Shown here: positions 24,622 through 38,439 of the stretch, one piece after another | How positions within the stretch are numbered: the first letter of the stretch is position 1 | How the letters are laid out: each line of letters starts with the position of its first letter | Assembly (NCBI GenBank): GCA_027563935.2 | Contig: JANVAS020000239.1 | Coordinates: 868,001-932,000, forward strand | Length of the DNA: 64,000 nucleotides | Source of the DNA: Costus lasius | Taxonomy: Eukaryota > Streptophyta > Magnoliopsida > Zingiberales > Costaceae | Direction: 5' to 3' | The notes under the pieces: model-generated | The model's database searches: none | Told to the model about the DNA's origin: nothing | The model's input: the letters and a program-made list of their open reading frames with translations, nothing else | Program-made: the position numbers and the translations under genes

Positions 24622-26318
24622 TGAAAGTCCCCTAAACAAAGGGGGGGGGGGCGAAACCCTAATAGGAGGCGCAACAAAACCTCTAGCGGAATCTAGGGTT
24701 TCTAACAGGATCGCATAGCATGTAACATGTTCAACTTCCAATGAAAAAGGGATTCTTACCATTGCCATCGCTTAGATGGTGTCTTGGAAGGAAAGGCGCA
24801 AATGCTCCTTCTCCTAAGGTGACGCACACAATTGATGTCGCCTACTCTTCTTTTGGTGCTCCTTGTGCTAGCAAGGTTCCAAGAAGTCGTTGTCGAATGG
24901 AAGGGGAGAGATCTCCTTTGCTTGGCGATTACTTCCTTCTCCTTGCGTCAACCTCTTCACCACACGAGAGTGCAAGCCGAATACTCAAGTTGGCGACGAG
25001 AGAGGAGGAGAAACGAGAGATGAGGGCGCCTTAGGCGTGAACGTGAGTGATGGTCACGTTTAGAGAAGTGCTATCTAAAAATAGCATGCCACCTCTCAAT
25101 ATGCGATCATGGGTTTACCCCATGCGCAAACTCCTCTCAATTTGAACCACACGCTCACTCAATGAGCTGGTTCAATTTGGTCTGGTTCATAGACCAATCG
25201 ACCCAAGCCATTAGTCCAAATCACATTAAACCCTAAAGCTCTTGATCTGACCGTCGATCTCTTGATGCTCCTGATCTCACCGATCTAGCATCCAATCTCT
25301 CGATCGAAGCTTACCGATCTCAAGCCCTAATCAATCAAACATGATTAGACCAGATCTCACTCACAATCAGAGATTAAATCCCTTTAAACTGAACCTGAAT
25401 AATTTAGTCCACACGATCTGACTTAAGTAAGCCATATCATCAAATTGTGCGACCCTGAGGGTTTCCTTTAAATGTCGGTAACGATAACTCACGTTATCAC
25501 GATCAGTGAGGGGTATCTAGCAACACATCACTGTCTCCCGATATAAAGAAAAGAGTCTTCCAAGACTACACCCAAACCACAGCACAAGTGTGAATCCAAC
25601 TCACAAGCATGCATTTTTTCCTTTGCCACTGGATGTTCTTATTGGACAAGCGTGTCAAGCTTGTAACTCCAATATGATGAGTATGATTAGATCAGATGAA
25701 CATAGTCACCTGGGTATGGCCATACACTATTCTCAATCATCTCATCCAGGGGGCCCTTTAGAACATCACACTCCTTAAACAAGGAGACGGCAATCCTTTG
25801 TCTATCACTAGTGCCCTAACCTGACTCAAGCTCACCATCCAAGATAGTCTATAATCATTATGTTTCAAATGATATTGAACTATCTCAAAACAATGACAAT
25901 CATCATTTAGAAAACACAAGTGATCTCAAGTCAGAGGAAATGTGCCACTTGTCGCATTCAAGGATTATTCACATTGTGACAAGCAATTGAATAACCTAGT
26001 AGGGTCTGTCCAGTACATCCAATGTATCCATGAGTCTACATCTTATTCCATGCTCGAAGCATCCTATAAGATTAGAACACATATTAGTCTTAACCATATC
26101 AAGGCTGTCTCATGTTCACCAAGATATATCGACTAAGGACTTTATAGCATGTCAGCCCAGCTGAACAGCTTTGAGACATTATTCAGAAGTACACTTATTG
26201 CAGCAGACAATGTAACAAACTGAATAACAACCATGCCTTTATAAACATAAGAGTTTATTACATGATACTGATACAATCCCAAGGCCACAAACATTGGCCT
26301 TAAGGGCATACCCCAACA
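24622..26318 (-). mobile_element. Solo family A LTR inside A2 gag-pol
   Basis: 1,697 bp, reverse orientation, flanked by GTCAG at 24617-24621 and 26319-26323. Its start codon (minus, 24768-24766) is followed by the stronger donor GTAAGA. In this copy the frame stays open past the donor instead of stopping. No internal region, hence a solo LTR. Confidence 0.94.
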
Positions 26319-29101
26319 GTCAGGAAAGGGTTTTCCTTTGAATGCAAGATTTCAAAGTGTTATATTTCTTTTGATAATATTGTTTATGGTACTGGGTCAA
26401 TTAACAATGGGTTATTCATGTTGGACATGGAATGTTCAATACAACAGATTGATATTAAGAAAGCCAAGTATGCTGATGACAGCACCTTGTTATGGCATAG
26501 TCATTTAGGCCACATTAACAAGAAGCGCATTAAGCGGTTGCATGATCATGGACTGCTGGGATCATTCTCCTATGAGGAGCTTGATACATGCAAAGCTTGT
26601 TTAATGGGTAAAATGACGAAGTCTCCTTTTTCTAATAAAGGTCAAAGGGCTTCAGGTTTACTTGACCTCATTCACAGTGATGTGTGTGGGCCATTTAGTA
26701 AACATGCCAGAGGTGGCTATTCATACTTCATTACCTTTACTGATGATTTCAGTAGGTATGGTTATGTCTATCTGATGAGACATAAGAGTGAATCTTTTGA
26801 CAAGTTCAAAGAGTTCAAAAATGAAGTACAAAATCAGCTAGGCCGAAATATCAAGGCACTTCGTTCAGATCGAGGTGGAGAATACTTGAGTCATGAGTTT
26901 ACTAACTATCTGAAGGAGTGTGGGATTATCTCACAGCTCACTCCGGCAGGAACACCGCAATGGAATGGTGTGTCCGAGAGGAGAAATAGAACCTTACTGG
27001 ATATGGTTCGTTCTATGATGAGTCAGGCTACTCTACCTTACTCCTTTTGGGGATTTGCACTGGAAACAGCTGCAAAGGTACTAAACTGAGTGCCATCCAA
27101 GGCCGTTTCAAAGACTCCATATGAGTTATGGTATGGGAAACAGCCGAGCTTGACATTTATTAAGATCTGGGGTTGCGAGGCTTATGTCAAAAAGCTCACC
27201 TCTAGGAAACTAGAGAGCAGATCTGAGAAATGTATCTTTGTCGGTTACCCTAAAGAAACTAAGGGTTATTATTTCTACGATCCCAAAGAGAACAAAGTAT
27301 TTGTTGCCCGGACGGCTATTTTTCTTGAGAAAGAATTTCTTCTGCAAGAGGCCAGTGGGAGAGAAATAAAGCTGGATGAGAATCCAGAAGAAGGACAAAG
27401 TAGTCAAGCACAGTTGGATGAGCCTAAGCCAGTAGATCAGGTTACTGAACAACCTGAGGCTCAGATATCACGGGAAGGATCCGTCGTCAGCCTGAGCGCT
27501 ATGACGGAGTCTACATCATTGATGATGAACCCCTCACTTATGCGGATGCGGTCAATGGACCGGAATCAGCGAGATGGCTTGAAGCTATGCGAGCCGAGAT
27601 GGACTCCATGTCAGATAACCAAGTTTGGGATTTGGTTGATCCGCCTCCGGGAGTAATCCCTATAGGCTGTAAGTGGATCTTCAAGAAGAAGATTGACATG
27701 GATGGTAACGTGGTTACCTATAAAGGCAGGCTAGTTGCGAAAGGTTTCAAACAAATCTACGGGATAGATTATGATGAAACTTTCTCTCCTGTAGCTATGT
27801 TCAAGTCTATTCGGATTATTCTTGCGATAGCAGTATATTATGATTATGAGATCTGGCAAATGGATGTGAAGACTGCTTTCCTTAATGGAAAACTAGAAGA
27901 GGATGTGTATATGACACAACCTGAAGGTTTCACTAATCCATCAGATCGTCATAAAATATGCAAATTAAAGAAGTCCATTTATGGACTTAAACAAGCATCG
28001 AGAAGCTGGAATATTCGTTTTGATGAATCAATCTGTGAATTTGGTTTCATCAAGAATGAAGATGACCCGTGTGTATATAAGAGGTTTAGTGGGAGCGTGA
28101 TTACTTTCCTAGTCCTCTACGTCGATGATATCTTAATCATTGGAAACGATATTCCTGAACTACATGCGGTCAAGGCATGGTTACGAAAATGTTTCCAGAT
28201 GAAAGATTTAGGAGAAGCAGCCTATGTATTAGGTGTGAAGATCTACAGAGATAGATCTAAGAGGCTTCTCGGGCTGTGCCAGAGTACTTACATCGATAAA
28301 GTCCTGGAGAGATTCCATTTAGAAAATTCTAAAAGAGGATATCTTCCAGTCAGACATGGTCTGAATCTTTCAAAGAGTCAGTGTCCACAAACACAGACTG
28401 AGAAAGATGAAATGGACAATACGCCTTATGTTTCGGCTATTGGGTCCATTATGTATGCGATGTTGTGTACTCGCCTAGACGTCGCTTACGGGTTAAGCGT
28501 GACCAGTCGATTCCAAAGTAATCTAGGGAAGGCACACTGGATTGCGGTCAAGAACATTTTGAAATATCTTCGGAGGACCAAAGATATGTTCTTGATATAT
28601 GGAGGTCAGGAAGAACTCAGTATTGAAGGATATACTGACACTTCGTTCCAATCTGACCAGGATGATTTCCGATCGCAATCAGGCTATGTTTTTAGCTTGA
28701 ATGGAGGAGCAGTGGTGTGGAAAAGTTTCAAACAATCAATTGTTGCTGATTCCACAACAGAAGCCGAGTATGTTGCGGCCTCAGAAGCATCTAAGGAGGC
28801 AGTGTGGATTCGTAAGTTCGTTCAGGAACTTGGGGTTGTTCCTTCGAGTGCAGATCCTTTGGTTATCTTCTGTGATAACACTGGAGCTATAGCACAGGCA
28901 AAGGAACCACGGTCGCACCAGAAGTCCAAGCACATACAGAGAAGGTTTCACTTGATCTGGGAGATCATTGATCGAGGAGAGATCAAAATCTGCAAGGTTC
29001 ATACAGATGACAATCTAGCTGACCCGCTTACAAAGCCTCTGGCGTAGCAGAAGCATGTGAAGCACTGTAATAATATGGGTTTGAGATTTCTCAACCATTA
29101 G
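26319..29101 (+). pseudogene. A2 gag-pol, second part (integrase, RT, RNase H)
   Basis: Continuation after the solo LTR. It shows the integrase HHCC zinc domain (first motif His-rich near 26500), the DD35E core with its Glu present, copia RT with YVDD near 28115-28125, and RNase H. Breaks: TGA at 27087-27089 (CGA in siblings); a 16-base deletion at 27471-27476 that shifts the frame, apparently between two CGGGAA repeats; and TAG at 29045-29047, 18 codons before the normal end. Not translatable as one protein. Confidence 0.94.
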
Positions 29102-29110
29102 ATTAAGTGC

Positions 29111-29121
29111 AAGTGGGAGAT
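29111..29121 (+). other. A2 polypurine tract
   Basis: AAGTGGGAGAT directly before the 3' LTR, identical in the other A copies. Confidence 0.85.
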
Positions 29122-30788
29122 TGTTGGGGTATGCCCTTAATGCTAATGTTTGAGGCCTTTGGATTATTTCAGTATCATGTATAAACTCTATGTTTATAAA
29201 GGCAATGGTTGTTATTCAGGTTGTTACATTATCTGCTGCAATATGTATACTTCTGAATAATGTCTCAATGCTGTTCAGCTTCGCTGACATGCAGTTTTGT
29301 CCTTAGTCGAAATATCTTGGTGAACATGAGACAGCCTTGATATGATTGAGACTAATATGTGTTCTAATCTTATAGGATGCTTCGAGCATGGAATAAGATG
29401 TAGACTCATGGGTACATTGGATGTACTGGACAGACCCTACTTAGGATATTCAATTGCTTGTCACAATGTGAATAATCCATGTATGCAAACAAGTGGCATA
29501 TTTCCTCTGACTTGAGATCACTTGTGTTTCTAAATGATGATTGACATTGTTTTGAGGTAGTTCAATATCATTTGAAACATAATGGTTATAGACTATCTTG
29601 GATAATGAGCATGAGTCATGTTAGGGCACTAGTGATAGATATAGGATTGCCGTCTCCTTGTTTGGAGTGTGATGTTCTGAAGGGGCCCCCTGGATGAGAT
29701 GATTGAGAAAGTGTATGGCCATACCCAGATGACTATGTTCATCTGATCTAATCATTCTCATCATATTGGAAATTACAGGCTTGACACGCTTGTCCAATAA
29801 GAACATCTAGTGGCAAAGGAAACACATATGTCAAGTGACTTGGGTTCACACTTGTGCTGTGGTTTGGGTGTAGTCTTGGAAGACTCTTTCCTTTATATCG
29901 GGAGACAGTGATGTGTTGCTAGATACCCCTAACTGATCGTGATAACGTAAGTTATCGTTACCGACATTTAAAGGAAACCCTTAGGGTCGCACAATTTGAT
30001 GATATGGCTTACTTAAGTCATATCGTGTGGACTGAATTGTTTTGGTTCAGTTTAAAGGGATTTAAACTCTGATTGTAAGTGAGATCTGGTCTGATCATGT
30101 TTGATTGATTAGGGCTTGAGATCGGTAAGCTTCGATCGAGAGAAATGATGCTAGATCGGTTAGATCAAGAGCATCAAGAGATGAATGGTTAGATCTTGAA
30201 CCTTTTGGTTCAATATGATCTAGGACAATGCTTGGTTTAATTTGGTCTTGAACCAAATATAATTGAACCGGCTCATCACATGAGCTTATGGTTCAAAAGA
30301 AGGAGTTTGCGGTTGGTTCATGATCGCATGAACGCATGAAGTGATGACTTGCTATTTTTGGAAGTCATGGTTTCCAAAATAGACTTCACGCCTCACGTTC
30401 GAGAAGAAAGTTCACCTCTCTTCTCTTTTCGATGCCTCTCTCGTGTGAGGATAGTCTTCACGCCTAGGAGGTTGTGTGACAAGCAAAAGACATCATCACA
30501 TTCCTTTCACTCGATCAGGAGACTTGGAGATCCTTGCTAGCACAAGGAACGATAAGGAGATAGCCATCTCTCGTCTTGTGTGCGATTGCCTTTGGATTAG
30601 AAGCACACGCCTCTTTCCTTCCAAGTCGCCATCCAAGCAATGGCAATGGTATGATCCTTGTGTTGATCTATTCAAATTATTAAGTTGATCTATGTTCATA
30701 CATGCGATCCTAGGAAACCCTAGATTCCGCCCATGCAAATTTTTATATGCGCATGCTTTAGGGTTTCGCCCCCTTAGTGGAACTTTCA
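29122..30788 (+). repeat. A2 3' LTR
   Basis: 1,667 bp, same length as its 5' partner. Ends TTTCA, then the TGTCC duplication and the last 47 bp of the B LTR. Confidence 0.95.
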
Positions 30789-30835
30789 TGTCCATAACTC
30801 TGAAAATTGTAAAATGTCCCCGGGGTTTCCCAACA
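30789..30835 (+). repeat. B 3' LTR, terminal part
   Basis: Resumes the B LTR after A2 and matches 7642-7688 in the 5' remnant. Ends CCCAACA. The next base begins older host sequence. Confidence 0.93.
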
Positions 30836-31003
30836 CCATGTTCATTGATAATGAACCCTAAAAATTCAACCTCTTTAATCATAAATACACTTTTTTAGAT
30901 TTAGGAAAAGACTCTCTTTCTTCAATAGATCAGTGCAGATCATAAGTGGTCCAAATGGTCTTACGAAAAATCAAGATATCATCAAAATACACCACCAGGA
31001 ACT
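30836..31003 (-). pseudogene. Ty3/gypsy reverse-transcriptase fragment (oldest layer)
   Basis: 168 bp between B and A3. The minus strand reads a VVYFDDIL motif, the gypsy RT catalytic box (copia uses YVDD). Further on, in another frame, comes an EVEFLGFIINEHG-type motif that normally follows about 45 residues later in gypsy RT. A stop codon and a frameshift separate the two, so it is dead. B inserted on its left and A3 on its right. The rest of the gypsy element should lie outside the window on both sides. Motif spacing makes the family call firm; the lineage cannot be told. Confidence 0.85.
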
Positions 31004-32686
31004 TGTCGGGGTATGCCCTTAAGGCTAATGTTTGAGGCCTTGGGATTCTTTCAGTATCATGTATAAACTTTTATGTTTATAAAGGCAATGGTTGTTATTC
31101 AGTTTGTTACATTGTCTGCTGCAATAAGTGTGCTTCTGAATAATGTCTCAATGCTGTTCAGCTTGGCTGACATGCTGTCATGTCCTTAGTCGAGATATCT
31201 TGGTGAACATGAGACAGCCTTGATATGATTGAGACTAATATGTGTTCTAATCTTATAGGATGCTTCGAGCATGGAATAAGATGTAGACTCATGGGTACAT
31301 TGGATGTACTGGACAGACCCTACTAGGATATTCAATTGCTTGTCACAATATGAATAATCCTTGTTTGCAACAAGTGGCACATGTCCTCTGACTTGAGATC
31401 ACTTGTGTTTCTAAATGATGATTGTCATTGTTTTGAGGTAGTTCAATATCATTTGAAACATAATGGTTATAGACTATCTTGGATAATGATCATGAGTCAG
31501 GTTAGGACACTAGTGATAGATATAGGATTGCCGTCTCCTTGTTTGGAGTGTGATGTTCTAAAGGGGCCCCCCTGAATGATATGATTGAGAAAGTGTATGG
31601 CCATACCCAGGTGACTATGATCATCTGATCTAATCATGCTCATCATATTGGAGTTACAAGCTTGACACGCTTGTCCAATAAGAACATCCAGTGGCAAAGG
31701 AAACATGTATGCCTCGTGAAGTGGATTCACACTTGTGCTGTGGTTTGGGTGTAGTCTTGGAAGACTCTTTCCTTTATATCGGGAGACAGTGATGTGTTGC
31801 TAGATACCCCTCACTGATCGTGATATCATAAGTTATCGTTACCGACATTTAAAGGAACCCTTAGGGTCGCACAATTTGATGATATGGCTTACTTAAGTCA
31901 GATCGTGTGGACTGAATTGTTTTGGTTCAGTTTAAAGGAGTTTAAACTCTGATTGTAAGTGAGATCTGGTCTGATCATGTTTGATTGATTAGGGCTTGAG
32001 ATCGGTAAGCTTCGATCGAGAGTATTGATGCTAGATCGGTGAGATCAAGAGCATCAAGAGATGAACGGTTAGATCTTGAACCATTTGGTTCAGAGAGATC
32101 TAGACTATGGCTTGGGCTGATTTGGTTTGGTCTTTGAACCAAATGCATTGGACCGAATTGGCTTGAACCGGTTCACACATGGTGAACACTTGGTTCAATG
32201 CTTGTAGGCGTTTTGGTCGGTTTGTGGGCGCATGGCATCATGTCTTCTATTTTTGGAATGTCATAACTTGCCACTTCCCTCAACGCCTAAACTTTTTCAA
32301 CACTCGCCTCTTCTCTTCTCAAGGTTCCTCTTTCGGTGTGGAGAGACTTGACGAAAAGAGATGAAAGTTGATCCTCACCAAGATCCATCTCTCATCTTCT
32401 TCACACGACAAGGAAATTTGGAGATCCTTGCTAGCACAAGGAACGACCACGGAGGTAGCCATCTCTCCTCTTGTGTTCGATTCCCTTTGGAGAAGAAGCA
32501 TTTGACTCTTTGCTTCCAAGGCTCCATCCAAGTGATGGCTATGGTATGATCCTTTCGATCTTTGCAATCTTTTAGCAAGTTGATCATATGTTCATTCAAA
32601 TGATCCTATGGAAACCTTAGCTTCCGCTATGAAATTCTCGATGTGCGCCACTTGAGGTTTTGCTCCCCCTTAAAGGGGACCTTTCA
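31004..32686 (+). repeat. A3 5' LTR
   Basis: 1,683 bp. PBS follows at 32689-32700. ATG at 32535 and GTATGA donor at 32544. Its GATAAC/GTTATC dyad has decayed (GATATC on the left arm). Confidence 0.94.
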
Positions 32687-34536
32687 ATTGGTATCAGAGC
32701 CAAGTTGTTATGAATGATTCATATGATTGCTTCATGTCTTTGTGATCCATGTTTGTGTAGATCTAAATTACATGCGATATTACATGATAGATCATCATGC
32801 GAAACTACATGCTAGTATGTTTATTATTGGCGCATGTATGATGTATATTTTTTGGTTTGCGCATGTATGTTGAATGTTGGCACTTGAATGTAGTTTTGAT
32901 CAAAACTTATCATATCTTGCGCGCATCCTGATAGATCTAAGGTGCACCTACTATAAGTCCTTAGACGGGTTAGTAGGGTTGAAATCATCATCTAGTTAAG
33001 ATCCAACCAGTCTGATCAGACGATCTGACAGCCTAGATGGGTCGACCAGATGGCACCTGTGCGCAAGCACGAGGTGGCTATAGGTCGACTGTAGACAGGC
33101 GTGTAGCGATGTCTGGTTGAGACAACCAGTGAACACACATGAGTTAGGCCCGGGGTCACACCCGCTTGCCATAACTCATGAGGGTTGTTCAGCCCAGTGC
33201 ATGCATGGTTGACCATTGGGTCGACTCAAGTCAGTTAGGACATGGTGCATGCAAGGGCAGTGGATCTGACTAGGTCTGATGAGTGGATCCCTATTAATGG
33301 ACCGTTGTAAGGTAGTAGGGCACATAAGAAAAATAAAATTGATGCCAAGGGGTTTTCAAAAATTTTATTTTATTATTGGATCACATGATGAATGAATACC
33401 ATGATGTATTTCTATTTCATCTTATGTGGGTTGCCCTTTTAATGTGTGCTGTGCTGGGGCCTGCATGCCTGGATTAAAACAAAAATGTAAATTATTATAT
33501 TTGTGATCTGCGCATCACATTTTAATTAATTTATTGTGTAATTGACCTGCGTGTCAATCTTGTCTAGATAGATTAAATTGTACTTTTAATCAGACAAGAG
33601 CACAGAGCACACTTATTGCAGAGGCTTGACCAGGTGGGAGGTCTAGGGTTCGACCCTATGACAGGCGCATCTACCTGGTGGGCGCACCTGAGCTGCAGAG
33701 GGCGCTTGGGCTCTGGTCTGGGCCAGATGAGATGCAAATAACTCATGAAAAGCTCAAGTGAAGACTTAAGTTATCTTAAGGTCTTACCTAGGCTTGATGG
33801 GCGTTTACCACATAAGATCATCATGCTTTCTTTTATTGTTTAAATAATTAGAATTGCATGATTTATTTATCTTCTGCTATCACCATAGGGTTTGCATGAT
33901 AGTTAAGAAGATAAAAGGACCGTTAAAATCCAACGCTAAATATCAAGCACGTAAGCCTTCTGACGCGAAACCTCACTGTTCTGACTATCGTTGGGGCCGT
34001 GTTGTACCCACTCAGTGGGCACGCTCATCTATCTTTAGACGGTGTGTGATTACACCTGCGTGTTACAGAGAAGGGATTTATCGCTTCTCATTGCTTAGCA
34101 TAGCACGTGGTGGTCCAGGGAGTAGTTCAGGTCAGCTTGACCATGTAGGCTACATATGGGGCATATGCTAGCTATATGGAGGCAGCCATCTGTGGGATCA
34201 GAGACTGTGTTGTACCAACTCAGTTGGCACAGTCTGCTGGATTGCCCAGATGAAGGGGAATCGCACGGGTTGGCGATTGGCAGGGACTGCCTACCAGAAA
34301 TTAGTGCTTGTACTCTCTATGCATCTTATCTCGCCTGAGCGGGACGCGGAGACCAGTATGAAATCTGGATCCCATCTCACTAAAAGAGTCTTACTCTTTC
34401 GGACTGTTTTTAATGGATTTTTCAGTCAGATAAAATAGTGAGAAAAGAATCTTTCTTAAGTCCTGGATTGATTCCAAACATTGATACTGACCTTGCTGTT
34501 CTTGCATTGTTGTAGATTCCTGCAGCAACGAACACC
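32687..34536 (+). other. A3 5' leader with PBS
   Basis: Uninterrupted leader of 1,850 bp, useful as the empty-site reference for G1 (GGTTG at 33115-33119) and G2 (AGTTA at 33233-33237). Three-hairpin block at about 34005-34355. Acceptor-like GTTGTAG ends at 34515. No supported ORF. Confidence 0.8.
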
Positions 34537-37500
34537 ATGAGCTTCAATGTGCGATCCCTACTGGAAAGGGAGAAGTTTGCTGGGCCAAACTTCTCAGACT
34601 GGTACGGACACCTTAAGATTCTTCTTAAGGCTGAGAGGAAATTGTATGTCCTCGAGACGGCTATACCGCCTCAACCCGCTGCGAACGCCGCAAGGGCGGT
34701 TCGCGATGCCTATGAAAAGCCTGTCAATGATAGCATTGATGTTGCTTGCCTGATGCTAGCGTCTATGACGCCACAGCTGCAGCGTCAGCATGAGGATATG
34801 TCTGCTATAGAAATTATAGCAAACCTCAAGATGCTATATGCTGCACAGGCGAGGACTGAGCGCTATAATTTGACTAAGCTTTTCTTTCAGAGCAAACTGA
34901 TTGAAGGGAGTCCAGTGGGAGCTCACGTGCTCAAGATGATTGGGCACAAAGAGGCTCTAGAGAAACTGGGGCATACCATCAATCAGGAGCTTGCTGTAGA
35001 CATTATTCTGCAGTCTCTCCCGGCCTCTTTCGATCCGTTCATTATTAATTTTAATATGAACAAGATCGACTGTACTCCGGTAGAGTTGCTGAATATGCTC
35101 TTGACTACAGAGGAGACTCTAAAGGGAAAGCCTTCAACCTCTGTCTTGATGTTTCCTTACAGGAACAAGAAGAAGGGGAAGAAGGGCAAAGCCCCTGTCA
35201 AGAACTACAACAAGGCTCTGAAACAAAAGGTCAAGCGGTCGAAGGAATACAGATGTTTCCATTGTGGCCAGCTGGGTCACTGGAAAAAGGACTGTAAAGC
35301 GCTCTAAGGAGACAAGAAGGGAAGCATCGCTTCTGGCTCAGGTATTTTTGTGACTGAGGTCATGTTTTCTTCTTCTATTTCATGGGTGTTGGACACTGCA
35401 TGTGGAGTTCACATTTGTTCAAATGTACAGGAACTCAAGAGAAGAAGACAGGTGGGACAGCATGAGGTGGACCTACGAGTTGGAAACGGGGCACGGGTTG
35501 CTGCTGTTGCTGTAGGAGTTTATTACATCTCATTACCATCTGGACTTGTATTGGAACTAGACAATTGTTACTTTGTACCAAGCATTACGAAAAACATTAT
35601 CTCTATTCCTGCTCTTGTCAGGAAAGGATTTTCCTTTGAATGCAATATTTCAAAGTGTGTTATTTCTTATGATAATATTGTTTATGCTACTGGATCAATT
35701 AACAATGGGTTATTCATGTTGGACATGGAATGTTCTATACAAAATATTGATAATAAGAAAGCCAAGTATGCTGATAATTGCACCTTGCTATGGCATAGTC
35801 GTTTAGGCCATATTAACAAGAAACGCATTAAGCGGTTGCATGATCATGGACTGCTGGGATCATTCTCCTATGAGGAGATTGATACATGCAAAGCTTGTTT
35901 ATTGGGCAAAATGACGAAGTCTCCTTTTCCTCACAAAGGTCAAAGGGCTTCAGGTTTACTTGACCTCATACACAGTGATGTATGTGGGCCATTTAGTAAA
36001 CATGCCAGAGGTGGCTATTCGTACTTCATTACCTTTACTGATGATTTCAGTAGGTATGGATATGTCTATCTAATGAGACATAAAAGTGAATCTTTTGACA
36101 AGTTCAAGGAGTTCAAAAATGAAGTGCAAAATCAGCTAGGCCGAAATATCAAGGCACTTTACTCAGATCGAGGTGGAGAATACCTAAGTCGAGAGTTTAC
36201 TGATTATCTGAAGGAGTGTGGGATCATCTCACAGCTCACTCCGCCAGGAACACCGCAATGGAATGGTGTATCCGAGAGGAGAAACAGAACCTTATTGGAT
36301 ATGGTTCGTTCAATGATGAGTCAGGCTACTCTACCTTACTCCTTTTGGGGATTTGCACTGGAAACAGCTGCAAAGGTACTGAACCGAGTGCCATCCAAGG
36401 CAGTTTCAAAGACTCCATATGAGTTATGGTATGGGAAACAGCCGAGCTTGACATTTATTAAGATCTGGGGTTGCGAGGCTTATGTCAAAAAGCTCGCCTC
36501 TGGGAAACTAGAGAGCAGATCTGAGAAATGCATCTTTGTCGGTTACCCTAAGGAAACTAAGGGTTATTATTTCTACGATCCCAAAGAGAACAAGGTATTT
36601 GTTGCTCGGACGGCTATTTTTCTTGAGAAGGAGTTTCTTCTGCAAGAAGCCAGTGGGAGAGAAATAAAACTGGATGAGAATCCTGAGGTAGGACAAAGTA
36701 GTCAAGCACAGTTGGATGAGCCTGAGCCAGTAGAACAGGTTATTGAACAACCTGAGGCTCAGATATCACGGGAACCGCGTAGATCGGGAAGGATCCATTG
36801 ACAGCCTGAGCGCTATGACGGAGTCTACATCATTGATCATGATGAACCCCTCACTTATGCGGATGCGGTCAGTGGACCGGAATCAGCGAGATGGCTTGAA
36901 GCTATGCGAGCCGAGATGGACTCCATGTCAGATAACCAAGTCTGGGATTTGGTTGATCCGCCTCCGGGAGTAATCCCTATAGGCTGTAAATGGATCTTCA
37001 AGAAGAAGATTGACATGGATGGTAACGTGGTTACCTATAAAGGCAGGCTAGTTGCGAAAGGTTTCAAACAAATCTACGGGATAGATTATGATGAAACTTT
37101 CTCTCCTGTAGTCATGTTCAAGTCTATTCGGATCATTCTCGCAATAGCAGCATATTACGATTATGAGATATGGCAAATGGATGTGAAAAACCGCTTTCCT
37201 TAATGGAAATCTGGATCAGGATGTGTATATGACACAACCTGAAGGTTTCACTAATCCATCAAATCGTCATAAAATATGCAAGTTAAAGAAGTCCATTTAT
37301 GGACTTAAGCAAGCATCAAGAAGCTGGAATATTCGTTTTGATGAATCAATATGTGAATTTGGTTTCATCAAGAATGAAGACGACCCGTGCGTATATAAAA
37401 GGTTTAGTGGGAGCGTGATTACTTTCCTAGTCCTCTACGTCGATGATATCTTAATCATTGGAAACGATATTCCTGAACTACATGCGGTTAAGGCATGGTT

Positions 37501-38419
37501 AAGAAAATGTTTCCAGATAAAAGATCTAGGAGAAGCAGCCTATGTATTAGGTGTGAAGATCTACAGAGATAGATCTAAGAGGCTTCTCGGGCTGTGCCAG
37601 AGTACTTACATCGATAAAGTCCTGGAGAGATTTCATTTAGAGAATTCTAAAAGAGGATATCTTCCAGTCAGACATGGTCTGAATCTTTCAAAGAGTCAGT
37701 GTCCACAAACACAGACTGAGAAAGAAGAAATGGACAATACGCCTTATGCTTCGGCTATTGGGTCCATTATGTATGCGATGTTGTGTACTCGCCCAGACGT
37801 CGCTTACGGGTTAAGCGTGACCAGTCGATTCCAAAGTAATCCAGGTCAGGCGCACTGGATTGCGGTCAAGAACATTTTGAAATATCTTCGGAGGACCAAA
37901 GATATGTTCTTGATATATGGAGGTCAGGAAGAACTCAGTATTGAAGGATATACTGACGCTTCATTCCAATCTGACCAGGATGATTTCCGATCACAATCAG
38001 GCTATGTTTTTAGCTTGAATGGAGGTGCAGTGGTGTGGAAAAGTTTCAAACAATCTATTGTTGCTGATTCCACAACAGAAGCCGAGTATGTTGCAGCCTC
38101 GGAAGCATCCAAGGAGGCAGTGTGGATTCGTAAGTTCATTCAGGAACTTGGTGTTGTTCCTTCGAGTGCAGATCCTTTGGTTATCTTCTGTGATAACACT
38201 GGAGCAATCGCACAAGCAAAGGAACCACGGTCGCACCAGAAGTCCAAGCACATACAGAGACAGTTTCACTTGATCCGGGAGATCATTGATCGTGGTGAGA
38301 TCAAAATCTGCAAGGTTCATACAGATGACAATCTGGCTGACCCGCTTACCAAGCCTCTGGCGCAGCAGAAGCATGAGAAGCACTGTAATAACATGGGTTT
38401 GAGATTTCTCAACCATTAG
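34537..38419 (+). pseudogene. A3 gag-pol polyprotein, broken three times
   Basis: Colinear with intact A4 and A5. Gag with an intact CCHC knuckle is followed by TAA at 35305-35307 (CAA in siblings). Protease, integrase (both Asp and the Glu of DD35E present) and the integrase C-terminus run to TGA at 36799-36801 (CGA in siblings). RT then starts, and a one-base insertion near 37186-37192 shifts the frame. The rest of RT (YVDD near 37440) and RNase H are open from 37223 to the stop at 38419. The two nonsense changes are C-to-T transitions, typical of methylated repeats. Confidence 0.95.
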
Positions 38420-38439
38420 ATTAAGTGCAAGTGGGAGAT

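Larger units (their letters stand above)
16886..30788 (+). mobile_element. A2: family A copia element nested in the B 3' LTR
   Basis: Complete but decayed, 13.9 kb including two nested solo LTRs. LTRs 16886-18552 and 29122-30788 are both 1,667 bp. Target duplication TGTCC at 16881-16885 and 30789-30793. The PBS, leader, gag-pol and PPT are all recognisable. Insertions G2 (19078-22208) and a reversed solo A LTR (24622-26318) are each flanked by their own duplications. Confidence 0.95.
7194..30835 (+). mobile_element. B: older Ty1/copia element, interrupted by three insertions
   Basis: Plus-strand copia element of a second family. Its visible pieces are the 5' LTR remnant 7194-7688, leader 7689-11038 (with a solo A LTR at 8499-10187), gag-pol 11039-14959, PPT 14971-14980, and 3' LTR 14981-16885 plus 30789-30835. 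A1 interrupts the 5' LTR and A2 the 3' LTR. LTR ends TGTTGG/CCAACA are perfect inverted repeats. B lies in a gypsy RT fragment whose next bases are CCATG (30836-30840), so CCATG should also lie just before the 5' end of B outside the window. Being the host of A1 and A2, it is older than both. Confidence 0.92.
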
